Part shown: positions 1 to 5,905 of the stretch, piece after piece
Numbering within the stretch: position 1 is the stretch's first letter
How the letters are laid out: the number at the start of each line of letters is the position of its first letter
Source: Solimonas sp040391865
GTDB lineage: Bacteria > Pseudomonadota > Gammaproteobacteria > Nevskiales > Nevskiaceae
DNA: 20,214 bases
Reading direction: 5' to 3'
Assembly: GCA_040391865.1 (NCBI GenBank)
Contig: JBEBWZ010000060.1
Coordinates: forward strand, 1 to 20,214
Translations under genes and position numbers: made by a program
Notes under the pieces: model-generated
Told to the model about the DNA's origin: nothing
The model's input: only the letters and a program-made list of their open reading frames with translations
The model's database searches: none

Positions 1-23
1 ACCTCACCCTCAAAACACCCTCA

Positions 24-84
24 CCTAGCCCGGAATTCGGGCTTGTCCGGGGCTTTTTGCTTGTTTGCCTAGCCCGGAATCCGG
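24..84. repeat. 17-bp imperfect direct repeat around the terminator
   Basis: Positions 24-40 and 68-84 share 16 of 17 bases (a T/C difference near the end) and are 44 bp apart. The first copy forms the left arm of the terminator, while the second has no T-tract after it. This may be a partial duplication of the terminator arm; no function is evident. Confidence 0.5.
27..58 (+). terminator. Rho-independent terminator upstream of the phage block
   Basis: A GC-rich stem is followed by five T residues at 54-58. The segment 27-34 pairs with 46-54 apart from one bulged base. An alternative inner stem pairs 27-32 with 38-43 around a GAATT loop. It probably ends transcription of a gene left of the window and insulates the phage genes starting at 237. 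The first 17 bases of the region (24-40) recur almost exactly at 68-84. Confidence 0.6.
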
Positions 85-236
85 TCACCTTCTAAGAAAT
101 ATCCATGTGGTCCAGAGAAACCAATGGTTCCTGAAACAACAGGGCGGAAACAGGAATTGGCCTACCAGAACGACAGCGGCACCGCGGGAGCCGCTATAGC
201 CACCTTTCAACCCGCACAACGACACCGAGGAATGAA

Positions 237-812
237 ATGAAACAGATGAACCCCCAAGAAATCCGCACACGGCTCGCGGAAATTAAAAGAGCCGAGGAAC
301 AGCACCAGGCACGCGACTTCGATGCTGAGTTGAAGGAAGCCCATCTGTCCGGTGGTGATGTCGACGAACTGGAGACGCGTCAACTCGATGCCGAGCGTGT
401 CGCCCGTCGCTTGCGCGTTGAGCGACAGGCGCTGCATGCGTCGCTGCCCGCGGCCGAGCGGGAGCAGGCTGAGCAGGAGCTTGATGTCCTAGCCAAGACC
501 ATGGCCGGCCATGTGGAGCAATACAGGGCCGCTGCTGATTCGCTGGTAGACCTTCTGCAGCAGATCGCCCAGCACCGCGCGACGATTAGCCGAATCACCC
601 GTGAGCGCAGTGAAGCGTTCAGCCACGCAGAACGACTCTGCAGCAAGCACGGCCTTCCTGTCGCCGTGACCGAGCCGTTCTGCCTGCTGAAGTCGAGCCG
701 ACTGACTGAGGCAGAGAAACCAATGGCTGGCGCATTGAATATGCGGGACGGTTACGCCTCTTCATTTGCATTTCTGTCGAGCGGAATCGACATTGACACG
801 GTGGAGGTTTGA
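237..812 (+). CDS. Phage-associated hypothetical protein with coiled coil
   Basis: 191 residues, rich in Glu, Arg, Ala and Gln. Long heptad-like stretches from about residue 5 to 135 suggest an extended helical or coiled-coil protein. No signal peptide, membrane segment or catalytic motif is visible, and I do not recognise the family. The start at 237 has GAGG at 227-230 with suitable spacing. The ATG at 232 gives only two codons before a stop, and the ATG at 246 is too far from the Shine-Dalgarno sequence. It is the first gene of a same-strand run leading to the tape measure protein, with three bases before the next gene. Virion assembly or structural function is inferred from that context only. 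Confidence 0.75.
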   Translation: MKQMNPQEIRTRLAEIKRAEEQHQARDFDAELKEAHLSGGDVDELETRQLDAERVARRLRVERQALHASLPAAEREQAEQELDVLAKTMAGHVEQYRAAADSLVDLLQQIAQHRATISRITRERSEAFSHAERLCSKHGLPVAVTEPFCLLKSSRLTEAEKPMAGALNMRDGYASSFAFLSSGIDIDTVEV

Positions 813-815
813 ACC

Positions 816-1229
816 ATGAGCACGAACCATCGCGACAAGGCCCGCAGTCTTATTGCCGCCGCCCAACGCACTAGCAGCAACCCGGAGATGCGGGAACTGG
901 CGGACAGCATCTCGACAGAGCTGAGCCGCAAGCTGGCCGAAGTCGTTGCGGAAGGACTCCTGCCTGCCGAGGAGCGCACCGCGCTCGCTGAGAAACGCAA
1001 GGCCGTCGCGGAGCGATTCGGCGATGTCGTCGCCAAAGCGCTGCCCCGTGCTGCCCTGGACGAACTGCACAAGCAGATCTCAGGGACTGGCGAGCCGGTG
1101 ACGAACGCAAACCAGCAGACGGGCGTCCCAGACCCAGAAGAATACTTCGGCACCCGTGTCGTCACACGGACAACTCCATGGTCGGATGACGGTCGCGCAC
1201 CTGACCCCGCCGCCCACTTCGCGCAATGA
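816..1229 (+). CDS. Phage-associated hypothetical protein
   Basis: 137 residues, highly charged and mostly helical by composition up to about residue 95. The tail is Pro/Asp-rich and looks disordered (from about PDPEEYFGT to PDPAAHFAQ). A strong GGAGG at 803-807, eight bases before the ATG, supports the start. It lies three bases after the preceding gene, so the two are very probably cotranscribed. I recognise no family or motif. The repeated PDP[EA]-[EA]-x-F pattern in the C-terminal third (PDPEEYF and PDPAAHF) may be a short linear motif used twice for binding a partner, which is speculative. Confidence 0.72.
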   Translation: MSTNHRDKARSLIAAAQRTSSNPEMRELADSISTELSRKLAEVVAEGLLPAEERTALAEKRKAVAERFGDVVAKALPRAALDELHKQISGTGEPVTNANQQTGVPDPEEYFGTRVVTRTTPWSDDGRAPDPAAHFAQ

Positions 1230-1279
1230 CCTCTGAGGGCTGCCGGCGACGGCGGCCTTCTATCTACCCGAGAGAAAGC

Positions 1280-1681
1280 ATGACGTCGCGATACACCAAA
1301 GGCCAGTCCGGAAACCCTTCCGGGCGACCGAGGGGCAGCGGAAAGGTAGCGAGGCTTCGCGAGGCGATTGGACGGGACTTGCCGGACATCATCGCGAAAC
1401 TAGTCGAGCAGGCAAAGGCTGGCGATGTGCAGGCTGCGCGGGTGTTGCTGGATCGCGTCCTGCCTTCGCTGAAAGCCGAGAGCCTGCCGGTTCACCTGCC
1501 GGGCCTGCTGGCTGCATCCACGCTCACGGAGAGGGCCGAGGCTGCGCTCGAGGCGGCCGCTAGCGGTGAGCTGCCGGCCGATGTTGCCGCGGCGCTGGTG
1601 ACCGCTGTAGGCGCTCTGGCGCGTGTTGTTGAGATCGATGAAATCGAGCGGCGTATCGCCGCACTGGAGCAGAAATCATGA
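1280..1681 (+). CDS. DUF5681-type phage protein
   Basis: 133 residues from the chosen start. The N-terminus carries YTKGQSGNPSGRPRGS, the hallmark of the DUF5681 family, small proteins common in prophages and often found near packaging genes. The rest is helical and Ala-rich, ending in EIERRIAALEQKS. An in-frame ATG at 1226 would overlap the previous stop as ATGA and add 18 residues. However, those residues look non-coding, and the ATG at 1280 is preceded by GAGAGAAAGC, much like the leader of the tape measure gene. The last four bases overlap the next start as ATGA, indicating translational coupling. Molecular function is unknown, and the role in phage assembly is inferred from context. Confidence 0.78.
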   Translation: MTSRYTKGQSGNPSGRPRGSGKVARLREAIGRDLPDIIAKLVEQAKAGDVQAARVLLDRVLPSLKAESLPVHLPGLLAASTLTERAEAALEAAASGELPADVAAALVTAVGALARVVEIDEIERRIAALEQKS

Positions 1682-1959
1682 AAGCTGAAATCAAGCGGCG
1701 CGTTGAGGAGTTGGAGAGCTACCAGCAACCAGCGGAGCGTCCTACGCAAATTCTTATCTATGGAATTGACCGGATTGATGGCAGCCCGCAGGCGACAAGC
1801 GCAGATCGCCTTGGCAGTGAAGGCCCGATTGTCCATCGGAGGGGCAACGAGACTGAGCGCGAATTTCTGACGCGTGCAGAGGAGGATCTTTTCGAGGGCG
1901 TCCAAACCACCATTATTGCGTTGCCTGCCAAAAATCCCCGGCCAGGAGAGAAATCATGA
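1678..1959 (+). CDS. Small phage hypothetical protein
   Basis: 93 residues with no signal or membrane segment. It starts with a charged helix (MKAEIKRRVEELESYQQ), followed by a short beta-like stretch (PTQILIYGIDRID) and an acidic helical part. Its ATG overlaps the previous stop (ATGA) and its own stop overlaps the tape measure start (ATGA), so it sits in the middle of a coupled operon. A GGAG lies about ten bases upstream. In tailed phages, small genes just before the tape measure gene often encode tail assembly chaperones. The position is compatible with that, but I see no sequence evidence and no slippery frameshift site. Confidence 0.7.
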   Translation: MKAEIKRRVEELESYQQPAERPTQILIYGIDRIDGSPQATSADRLGSEGPIVHRRGNETEREFLTRAEEDLFEGVQTTIIALPAKNPRPGEKS

Positions 1960-4472
1960 ACGGTAGTCAGGTGGGCTCCATCTGGTATGAAGTCGAGTCC
2001 GATACGTCGAAGCTGGTCAACAGTGCCAAGGAGGCTGATGGAAGCCTCGATCGTCTTTCGAAGAAGATGGGCAAGACCGATGGCTCGGCGGCAAAGCTGG
2101 AGACCAAGATGGACAAGGTCTCCGAAGCCGCAGGACGGATGACAAGATCTGTCAATTCGCAGTCGTCTGCTTGGTCAGGCCTCACGAAGGTCGTTGCGAC
2201 CTATCTTTCTTTGCGAACGCTGCAAGCTGCTGTCGCCCTTTCCGATCAGTACATGGAGATGTCCAGCAGGATCAAGAACGCGACCAGCAGCTCCGCGGAG
2301 TACGAGCAGGTCCAGCAGCGCCTACTAGAGACCGCCAACGGCACGTATCGCTCGCTAAACGAGGCGCAAGAGGTGTATCTGTCCACTGCCGATGTTCTGC
2401 GCAGCTTGGGCTACACGACATCAGACGTGCTGGATATCACCGACTCGATGTCCTACGCCTTCGTGCGTGATGCGGCGAGCAAAGATCGGGCACGCGCGGC
2501 AATGGATGCCTACTCGAAGTCGCTGCAGAAGGGGCGCATCGATGCGGATGCCTGGACGTCCTTGCTGGCCGCTACTCCGTCTATCGTCAACGGCATTGCA
2601 TCTGCAACCGGCGAAACAACGGCGCGCGTCCGTCAGCTGGGCGTGACCGGCAAGCTATCGCTGGAGGCATTGAATGAAGGGCTGCGCCGCAGTCGGGATG
2701 AGAACAAGCATCTGTCGGATGAGATGAGCACCACGGTGGGCGATGCCTTTGTGAACCTCAGCAACAGCATGCAGGTGTTCATCGGCAAGGTGAATGAATC
2801 CAGCGGCGCCAGTGACGTGCTGGTGGGCAACATCAAGCTGTTGGCAGAAGCCCTGCAAGATCCGGAAGTGATACAGGCCGCGCAAACGCTGGCCGCCGGT
2901 GTCGTAGGGGCGCTCACATCGATCATTACGACATCCAAGGAAGTCGTCGGCGTTGTGAGGTGGGCGGCTGAAGGGCTTGCTGCTGCGCTGCATGGGCCGG
3001 TGGCAGATGACATTGTCCGCCTTGAGCAGCGCTTGGAGAATCTGCGGAAGGCCAGGGCAAGAAGTTTCTTAGGCAGAATTGGAAATGGCTACGGCGATGA
3101 TGAGCTGGACGCCGAGATTCACAGGCTAGAAAAGCTCGTCGCACTCCACCACGAGGCCAGTGCAAGGCAACCGGCTCCGGCGGCGCCACCGCCATTGCCG
3201 GAGGAGGCATTGGACCCTCGGAGTTCACGTCGCGTCAGCGCCGAGGCAGTCGATGCAGAAACCGCGGCTCGACGCCAGCTAAACGAGCAGCGCCGCGAAG
3301 AGCTGCGCCTTCAGCGAGATTTGGCGACCGCTCGCGCAGGCGATGCAGAGTATCTGGACCAGCTAGAGGCCCAGATGCAGCAGGCGGCTCTATCTGGTGA
3401 GGAACTGGCAGTTGCGCAAGCGAAGGCGCGACTCAGTCCTATCGCGGACGAAGCAACGGTCCGGGCTGTAGAGAACTACGCCAGGTCGCTCTACAGGGCG
3501 GCAGATGGCGGGAGGCTGCTTAATGACCTGCACGAGCAACTTGCTTCCCGTCAGCGTCAGTTCGCGCGTGAACTTGAGTCTTTCGGTCAGGGTTCCAATG
3601 TCCGAGAGCTGAATGAAGAAATTGCGCAAGTAGAGGATAGCTACCGGAGCCTGATTAATCAGCGCCGCGCCTCCTCACAGGGCCTCACGGATACGGAACT
3701 TGGGCAGATTCGCGATGCGCAAGCCGCTGAGCTCCAGATGGTTCGAGACCATCATCAGGCGAAGCTCGATATCCAAACTGATTGGACGCTGGGAGCTCTG
3801 GACTCTTTGCGCAACTACGCGGCTGAGTCCGCCAACATCTATGACCAAATTGGCGATGCAGTAACAGGTGCATTCAGAGGGATGGAGAATGCGCTGGTGA
3901 ACTTCGTTCAGACCGGCAAGCTGAGCGTCAAGGATTTGGCCAACAGCATCATTGCTGATCTCGCGAGGATCGCCATCCGTCAGAGCATCGTGGGGCCGCT
4001 CGCGAATGCATTTGCATCGGCGTTCGGTGGCATGGGGGCGTCATTCTCGGCGCCGGCAGTTCAAGCGTCTGGAGGGATGAATTACGGATTCGACGGTTTC
4101 ACTTTTGCCAACCCGTCAGGCCGTGCAAATGGTGGCGATGTGTCTGCGGGGAAGATGTACCGCATCAACGAGCGCGGCGCTCCTGAGATTCTGAACACCA
4201 ACGGGCGCCAGTATCTGATGATGGGCCAAGAACGCGGCAGAGTGACCCCGCTCGATGGTCGCGGGGCCGGTGCTGCCGGGCCGACTCACGTTGCCATCAA
4301 CATCAATAATCAGAGCGGCGGATCGGTCTCTGCTGAAAGCACCTCCGCCCGCATGACTCCCAGTGGGCTGGTTGTCGATCTGCTGGTGAGGGACGTGAGC
4401 GAGAACGGTCCGGTATCACGTTCGTTCGCTGGCGCCTTTGGCCTGCGGCGAACACCTGGAGTGGGGTACTGA
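1956..4472 (+). CDS. Phage tail tape measure protein
   Basis: 838 residues. Tape measure proteins set tail length, line the tail tube and are ejected with the DNA. The N-terminal part (about residues 75-270) matches the conserved tape-measure N-terminal domain, including SDQYMEMSSRIKNATSS, the YTTSDVLDITDSMS segment and the GKLSLEALNEGLRRS end. The middle (about 350-620) is a long charged coiled coil. About residues 629-690 match the lambda-type tape-measure C-terminal domain, with TGKLSVKDLANSIIADLARIA. A glycine-rich tail follows. The start has AGGAGAG six bases upstream and overlaps the previous gene. The length would correspond to a moderate siphovirus-type tail. No frameshift or internal stop is seen, so the gene appears intact. 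Confidence 0.93.
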   Translation: MNGSQVGSIWYEVESDTSKLVNSAKEADGSLDRLSKKMGKTDGSAAKLETKMDKVSEAAGRMTRSVNSQSSAWSGLTKVVATYLSLRTLQAAVALSDQYMEMSSRIKNATSSSAEYEQVQQRLLETANGTYRSLNEAQEVYLSTADVLRSLGYTTSDVLDITDSMSYAFVRDAASKDRARAAMDAYSKSLQKGRIDADAWTSLLAATPSIVNGIASATGETTARVRQLGVTGKLSLEALNEGLRRSRDENKHLSDEMSTTVGDAFVNLSNSMQVFIGKVNESSGASDVLVGNIKLLAEALQDPEVIQAAQTLAAGVVGALTSIITTSKEVVGVVRWAAEGLAAALHGPVADDIVRLEQRLENLRKARARSFLGRIGNGYGDDELDAEIHRLEKLVALHHEASARQPAPAAPPPLPEEALDPRSSRRVSAEAVDAETAARRQLNEQRREELRLQRDLATARAGDAEYLDQLEAQMQQAALSGEELAVAQAKARLSPIADEATVRAVENYARSLYRAADGGRLLNDLHEQLASRQRQFARELESFGQGSNVRELNEEIAQVEDSYRSLINQRRASSQGLTDTELGQIRDAQAAELQMVRDHHQAKLDIQTDWTLGALDSLRNYAAESANIYDQIGDAVTGAFRGMENALVNFVQTGKLSVKDLANSIIADLARIAIRQSIVGPLANAFASAFGGMGASFSAPAVQASGGMNYGFDGFTFANPSGRANGGDVSAGKMYRINERGAPEILNTNGRQYLMMGQERGRVTPLDGRGAGAAGPTHVAININNQSGGSVSAESTSARMTPSGLVVDLLVRDVSENGPVSRSFAGAFGLRRTPGVGY

Positions 4473-4514
4473 TGATGCTGAGGCGACCCAGTTATCAATA
4501 GAAGGAGGGATGCG

Positions 4515-4952
4515 ATGCCAGTCAAAGGTGTGGCGCGAGTCAAGCGCAATTACAAGGCCACCGTCGATCGAATTGCCGGCGAGGTCACCGAGCGCGCTGT
4601 CTACATGATCCTGAGTCAGGGAGGTAAGATGGCGGCACAGTTGACGCCTCAGGACACCGGAGCATTGGTCAACAGCCAGTACGCACCGCGCATTGATATG
4701 CGGAACGGGAAGGTGATCGGAGCGATCGGCTACACCGCGGCCTACGCCGCCGCCGTGCATGAAGCGTCTGGGAAATTGAAGGGCCAGCCGCGCGCCCACT
4801 TCGGCAAGACGCGAGAAGGCGTCGAGTTCGGCGGCGGCACCGAGACGGGCAACTACTGGGATCCGAACGCGGAGCCGGAATTTCTAGAGAAAGGGTTCGA
4901 ACAACTCAAGCCGGCAATCCCCGCAATCCTGAAGAAGCTATACGGTGTTTGA
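4515..4952 (+). CDS. HK97 gp10-like phage protein
   Basis: 145 residues. The pattern LTPQDTGALVNSQ, then GAIGYTAAYAAAVHE, and near the end EPEFLEKGFEQL is typical of the HK97 gp10 family of small head-tail joining or tail-completion proteins. The start has an ideal AAGGAGG at 4502-4508 with six bases spacing. It follows the tape measure gene by 42 bp. In most siphoviruses this family is encoded before the major tail protein, not after the tape measure gene, so the order is unusual. It is the last clearly intact phage gene in the block. Confidence 0.82.
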   Translation: MPVKGVARVKRNYKATVDRIAGEVTERAVYMILSQGGKMAAQLTPQDTGALVNSQYAPRIDMRNGKVIGAIGYTAAYAAAVHEASGKLKGQPRAHFGKTREGVEFGGGTETGNYWDPNAEPEFLEKGFEQLKPAIPAILKKLYGV

Positions 4953-5029
4953 CGCCTCGTCGACAGGCTGAAGCTGCGACGGGCGACTTCAGCCGCGACG
5001 CTCTCGCTTGGACTGCAGCTCAGAACTAA

Positions 5030-5051
5030 ACCGGCTGAAAGTTCAGCCGGT
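5030..5051. repeat. Perfect 10-bp stem-loop after the gp10-like gene
   Basis: ACCGGCTGAA at 5030-5039 is followed by AG and then its exact reverse complement at 5042-5051. No T-tract follows, so it is not a classical terminator. It lies 78 bp after the stop at 4952, in a stretch with further related short repeats (GGCTGAAG, GACTTCAGCC). It could be a phage transcription end or a protein-binding palindrome. Confidence 0.5.
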
Positions 5052-5116
5052 CGGATGACCGTCCGCATTAGGAGCGGACAGATTCCGGACATGGTGATGT
5101 GCTTCACGCCGTGTAG

Positions 5117-5272
5117 CGCCTGGACTGCAGCAGGGATTTCGCTGAGCGCAATTTTGCGTTTAGCTATGAAATCAATTGTTTGGCTATTGGAAAGCCGGAA
5201 CCGGAGGCGCCACGCCGTGAGCGCCGCGATATTCGGAACATGATCGAGGCCGTTCCGAGGGTGTTCGCATGA
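5117..5272 (+). pseudogene. Possible truncated phage gene remnant
   Basis: This open stretch of about 51 codons follows an in-frame TAG and has no good start codon. It contains FAFSYEINCLAIGKPEPEAP and RRDIRNMIEAVPRVFA, which have ordinary protein-like composition. The stop overlaps the ATG at 5269. No family is recognised. It could equally be chance, and the inference rests on the overlap pattern and position directly after phage genes. Confidence 0.25.
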
Positions 5273-5445
5273 TCCAATTTTGGATTCAGCAGGGAAATCA
5301 ACGCCCTGCCTTCGCCGTCGTGACCTTCGCCGCAAACTCACTCTCCCAGACCACGCGCAGAGCCCCCTCGGCCTGCCGCGGCTGTACTGCATGCAATCCA
5401 GCGACAGCCTTGCTCTGTGGCTACATCAAAGTGATGCACGCTTGA
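5269..5445 (+). CDS. Small hypothetical ORF in phage remnant
   Basis: 58 residues starting MIQFWIQQGNQRPAFAVVTF. A GAGG at 5257-5260 lies eight bases before the ATG, and the ATG overlaps the stop of the preceding remnant frame (ATGA). The first 25 residues look like a genuine protein N-terminus. The Cys-rich later part (ACRGCTACNPATALLCGY) looks less natural, so the frame may be truncated or shifted. No known family is recognised. It would be the last gene of the phage operon if real. Confidence 0.3.
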   Translation: MIQFWIQQGNQRPAFAVVTFAANSLSQTTRRAPSACRGCTACNPATALLCGYIKVMHA

Positions 5446-5610
5446 TATTGAGCTGTCTTGGAAGAGTCTTTGGGCCAAATCACCATTGATCTAGCAGACA
5501 AGATTAAGGGTCTGTGATGGGGTCTGCACAAAATCTGTAACTGACAAACACCAATAAAATTAGCGCAATAATCGCGGATTTCGACTGACTCTCTCCCGCC
5601 AATTAGGCAA

Positions 5611-5642
5611 AGCACAACGGCCCCGCTGAGGGCCGTTGTGCT
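5611..5642. terminator. Stem-loop, copy 1 (13-bp stem)
   Basis: AGCACAACGGCCC at 5611-5623 pairs perfectly with 5630-5642 around a six-base loop. On the minus strand the stem is followed by TTTGCC, a short U-tract, while the plus strand has none. Such stems commonly follow tRNA genes. Here it may be a leftover tRNA-Ser terminator. Confidence 0.5.
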
Positions 5643-5663
5643 ATCTGAAGGTGAAGTGTCCCA

Positions 5664-5680
5664 GAGGGATTTGAACCCTC
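5664..5680 (-). other. tRNA T-arm-like hairpin, copy 1
   Basis: On the minus strand this reads GAGGG-TTCAAAT-CCCTC, a textbook tRNA T stem and loop. The bases after it (TGGGACAC) give no CCA end, and no matching acceptor, D or anticodon arm is found at the right distance. It is a tRNA fragment, not a functional tRNA. Copy 2 (5858-5873) has a shortened stem, GGG/CCC. Confidence 0.55.
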
Positions 5681-5704
5681 GATACAGACGGATGCCGGGT
5701 TCGG

Positions 5705-5771
5705 CTGCTGCGCAGATGCGCAGCAGTGTGCGGCGCAAGCCGCAGCCCGCAGGGCCGAGGCACAAGGTGCC
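5705..5771. other. Run of three perfect hairpins between the repeat copies
   Basis: Three exact stem-loops follow each other. The first is a 10-bp stem (5705-5714 with 5717-5726) with a two-base gap. The second is a 6-bp stem (5729-5734 with 5739-5744) closed by a GCAA tetraloop. The third is a 5-bp stem (5759-5763 with 5767-5771) with loop AAG. Such density suggests structured RNA or recombinase-recognised DNA. No known RNA family is recognised. Confidence 0.45.
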
Positions 5772-5803
5772 GAGCCATCCCTCTCTCTCCGCCAATCAGG
5801 CAA

Positions 5804-5835
5804 AGCACAACGGCCCCACTGAGGGCCGTTGTGCT
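5804..5835 (-). terminator. Stem-loop, copy 2: likely czcCBA terminator
   Basis: The same 13-bp perfect stem (5804-5816 with 5823-5835) around CACTGA. It lies about 70 bp past the czcA stop on the minus strand and is followed there by TTTGCC. It is the only strong hairpin with some U-tract downstream of czcA, so it probably ends the efflux operon, although it originated as part of the repeated module. Confidence 0.5.
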
Positions 5836-5905
5836 ATCTGAAGGTGAAGTGTCTCCCAGGGATTTGAACCCTCGATCAGATGGCTGCCGGGTTCGGCGAC
5901 GGGGC

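Larger units (their letters stand above)
4953..5590. other. Decayed phage right end with no confident gene
   Basis: Coding signal fades after the gp10-like gene. One frame reads openly from 5117 to a stop at 5272 and ends in IRNMIEAVPRVFA, with an in-frame TAG at 5114-5116 and another TAG further up. It looks like the tail of a broken gene. Its stop overlaps the ATG of a small frame at 5269 (ATGA), the same coupling used in the intact phage genes. From about 5440 to 5590 the DNA becomes clearly AT-richer than anything else in the window and shows no gene. The segment ends in a tRNA-Ser-like terminus at 5591-5601. Confidence 0.55.
5591..5897. repeat. Duplicated tRNA-3'-end/stem-loop module (193-bp period)
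   Basis: Two imperfect direct copies occupy about 5591-5705 and 5783-5897. They align with an offset of 193 that drops to 192 after a one-base indel near 5684. Each contains, in order, a CTCTC-CCGCCA-like tRNA-Ser 3' end, AGGCAAAG, a 13-bp stem-loop, CTATCTGAAGGTGAAGTGT, a T-arm-like hairpin and TGCCGGGTTCGGC. Differences between copies are scattered substitutions, so the duplication is not recent or exact. It lies precisely between the phage block and the czc operon, which suggests attachment-site remnants. Confidence 0.7.

Noticed and set aside
5640..5800. Complete tRNA gene at the junction
   Set aside because: Only a T-arm and a 3'-end-like piece are found, on opposite strands. No matching acceptor 5' strand, D-arm or anticodon arm is present.
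5638..5881. Short plus-strand frames giving RDLNPR-type peptides, and minus-strand frames giving EGSNPSG-type peptides
   Set aside because: These peptides come from translating the tRNA T-arm-like sequence and its flanks. They recur as spurious ORFs near tRNA-like DNA and are not genes.
5591..5897. CRISPR array
   Set aside because: Only two long diverged copies are present, with no short regular repeats or spacers.
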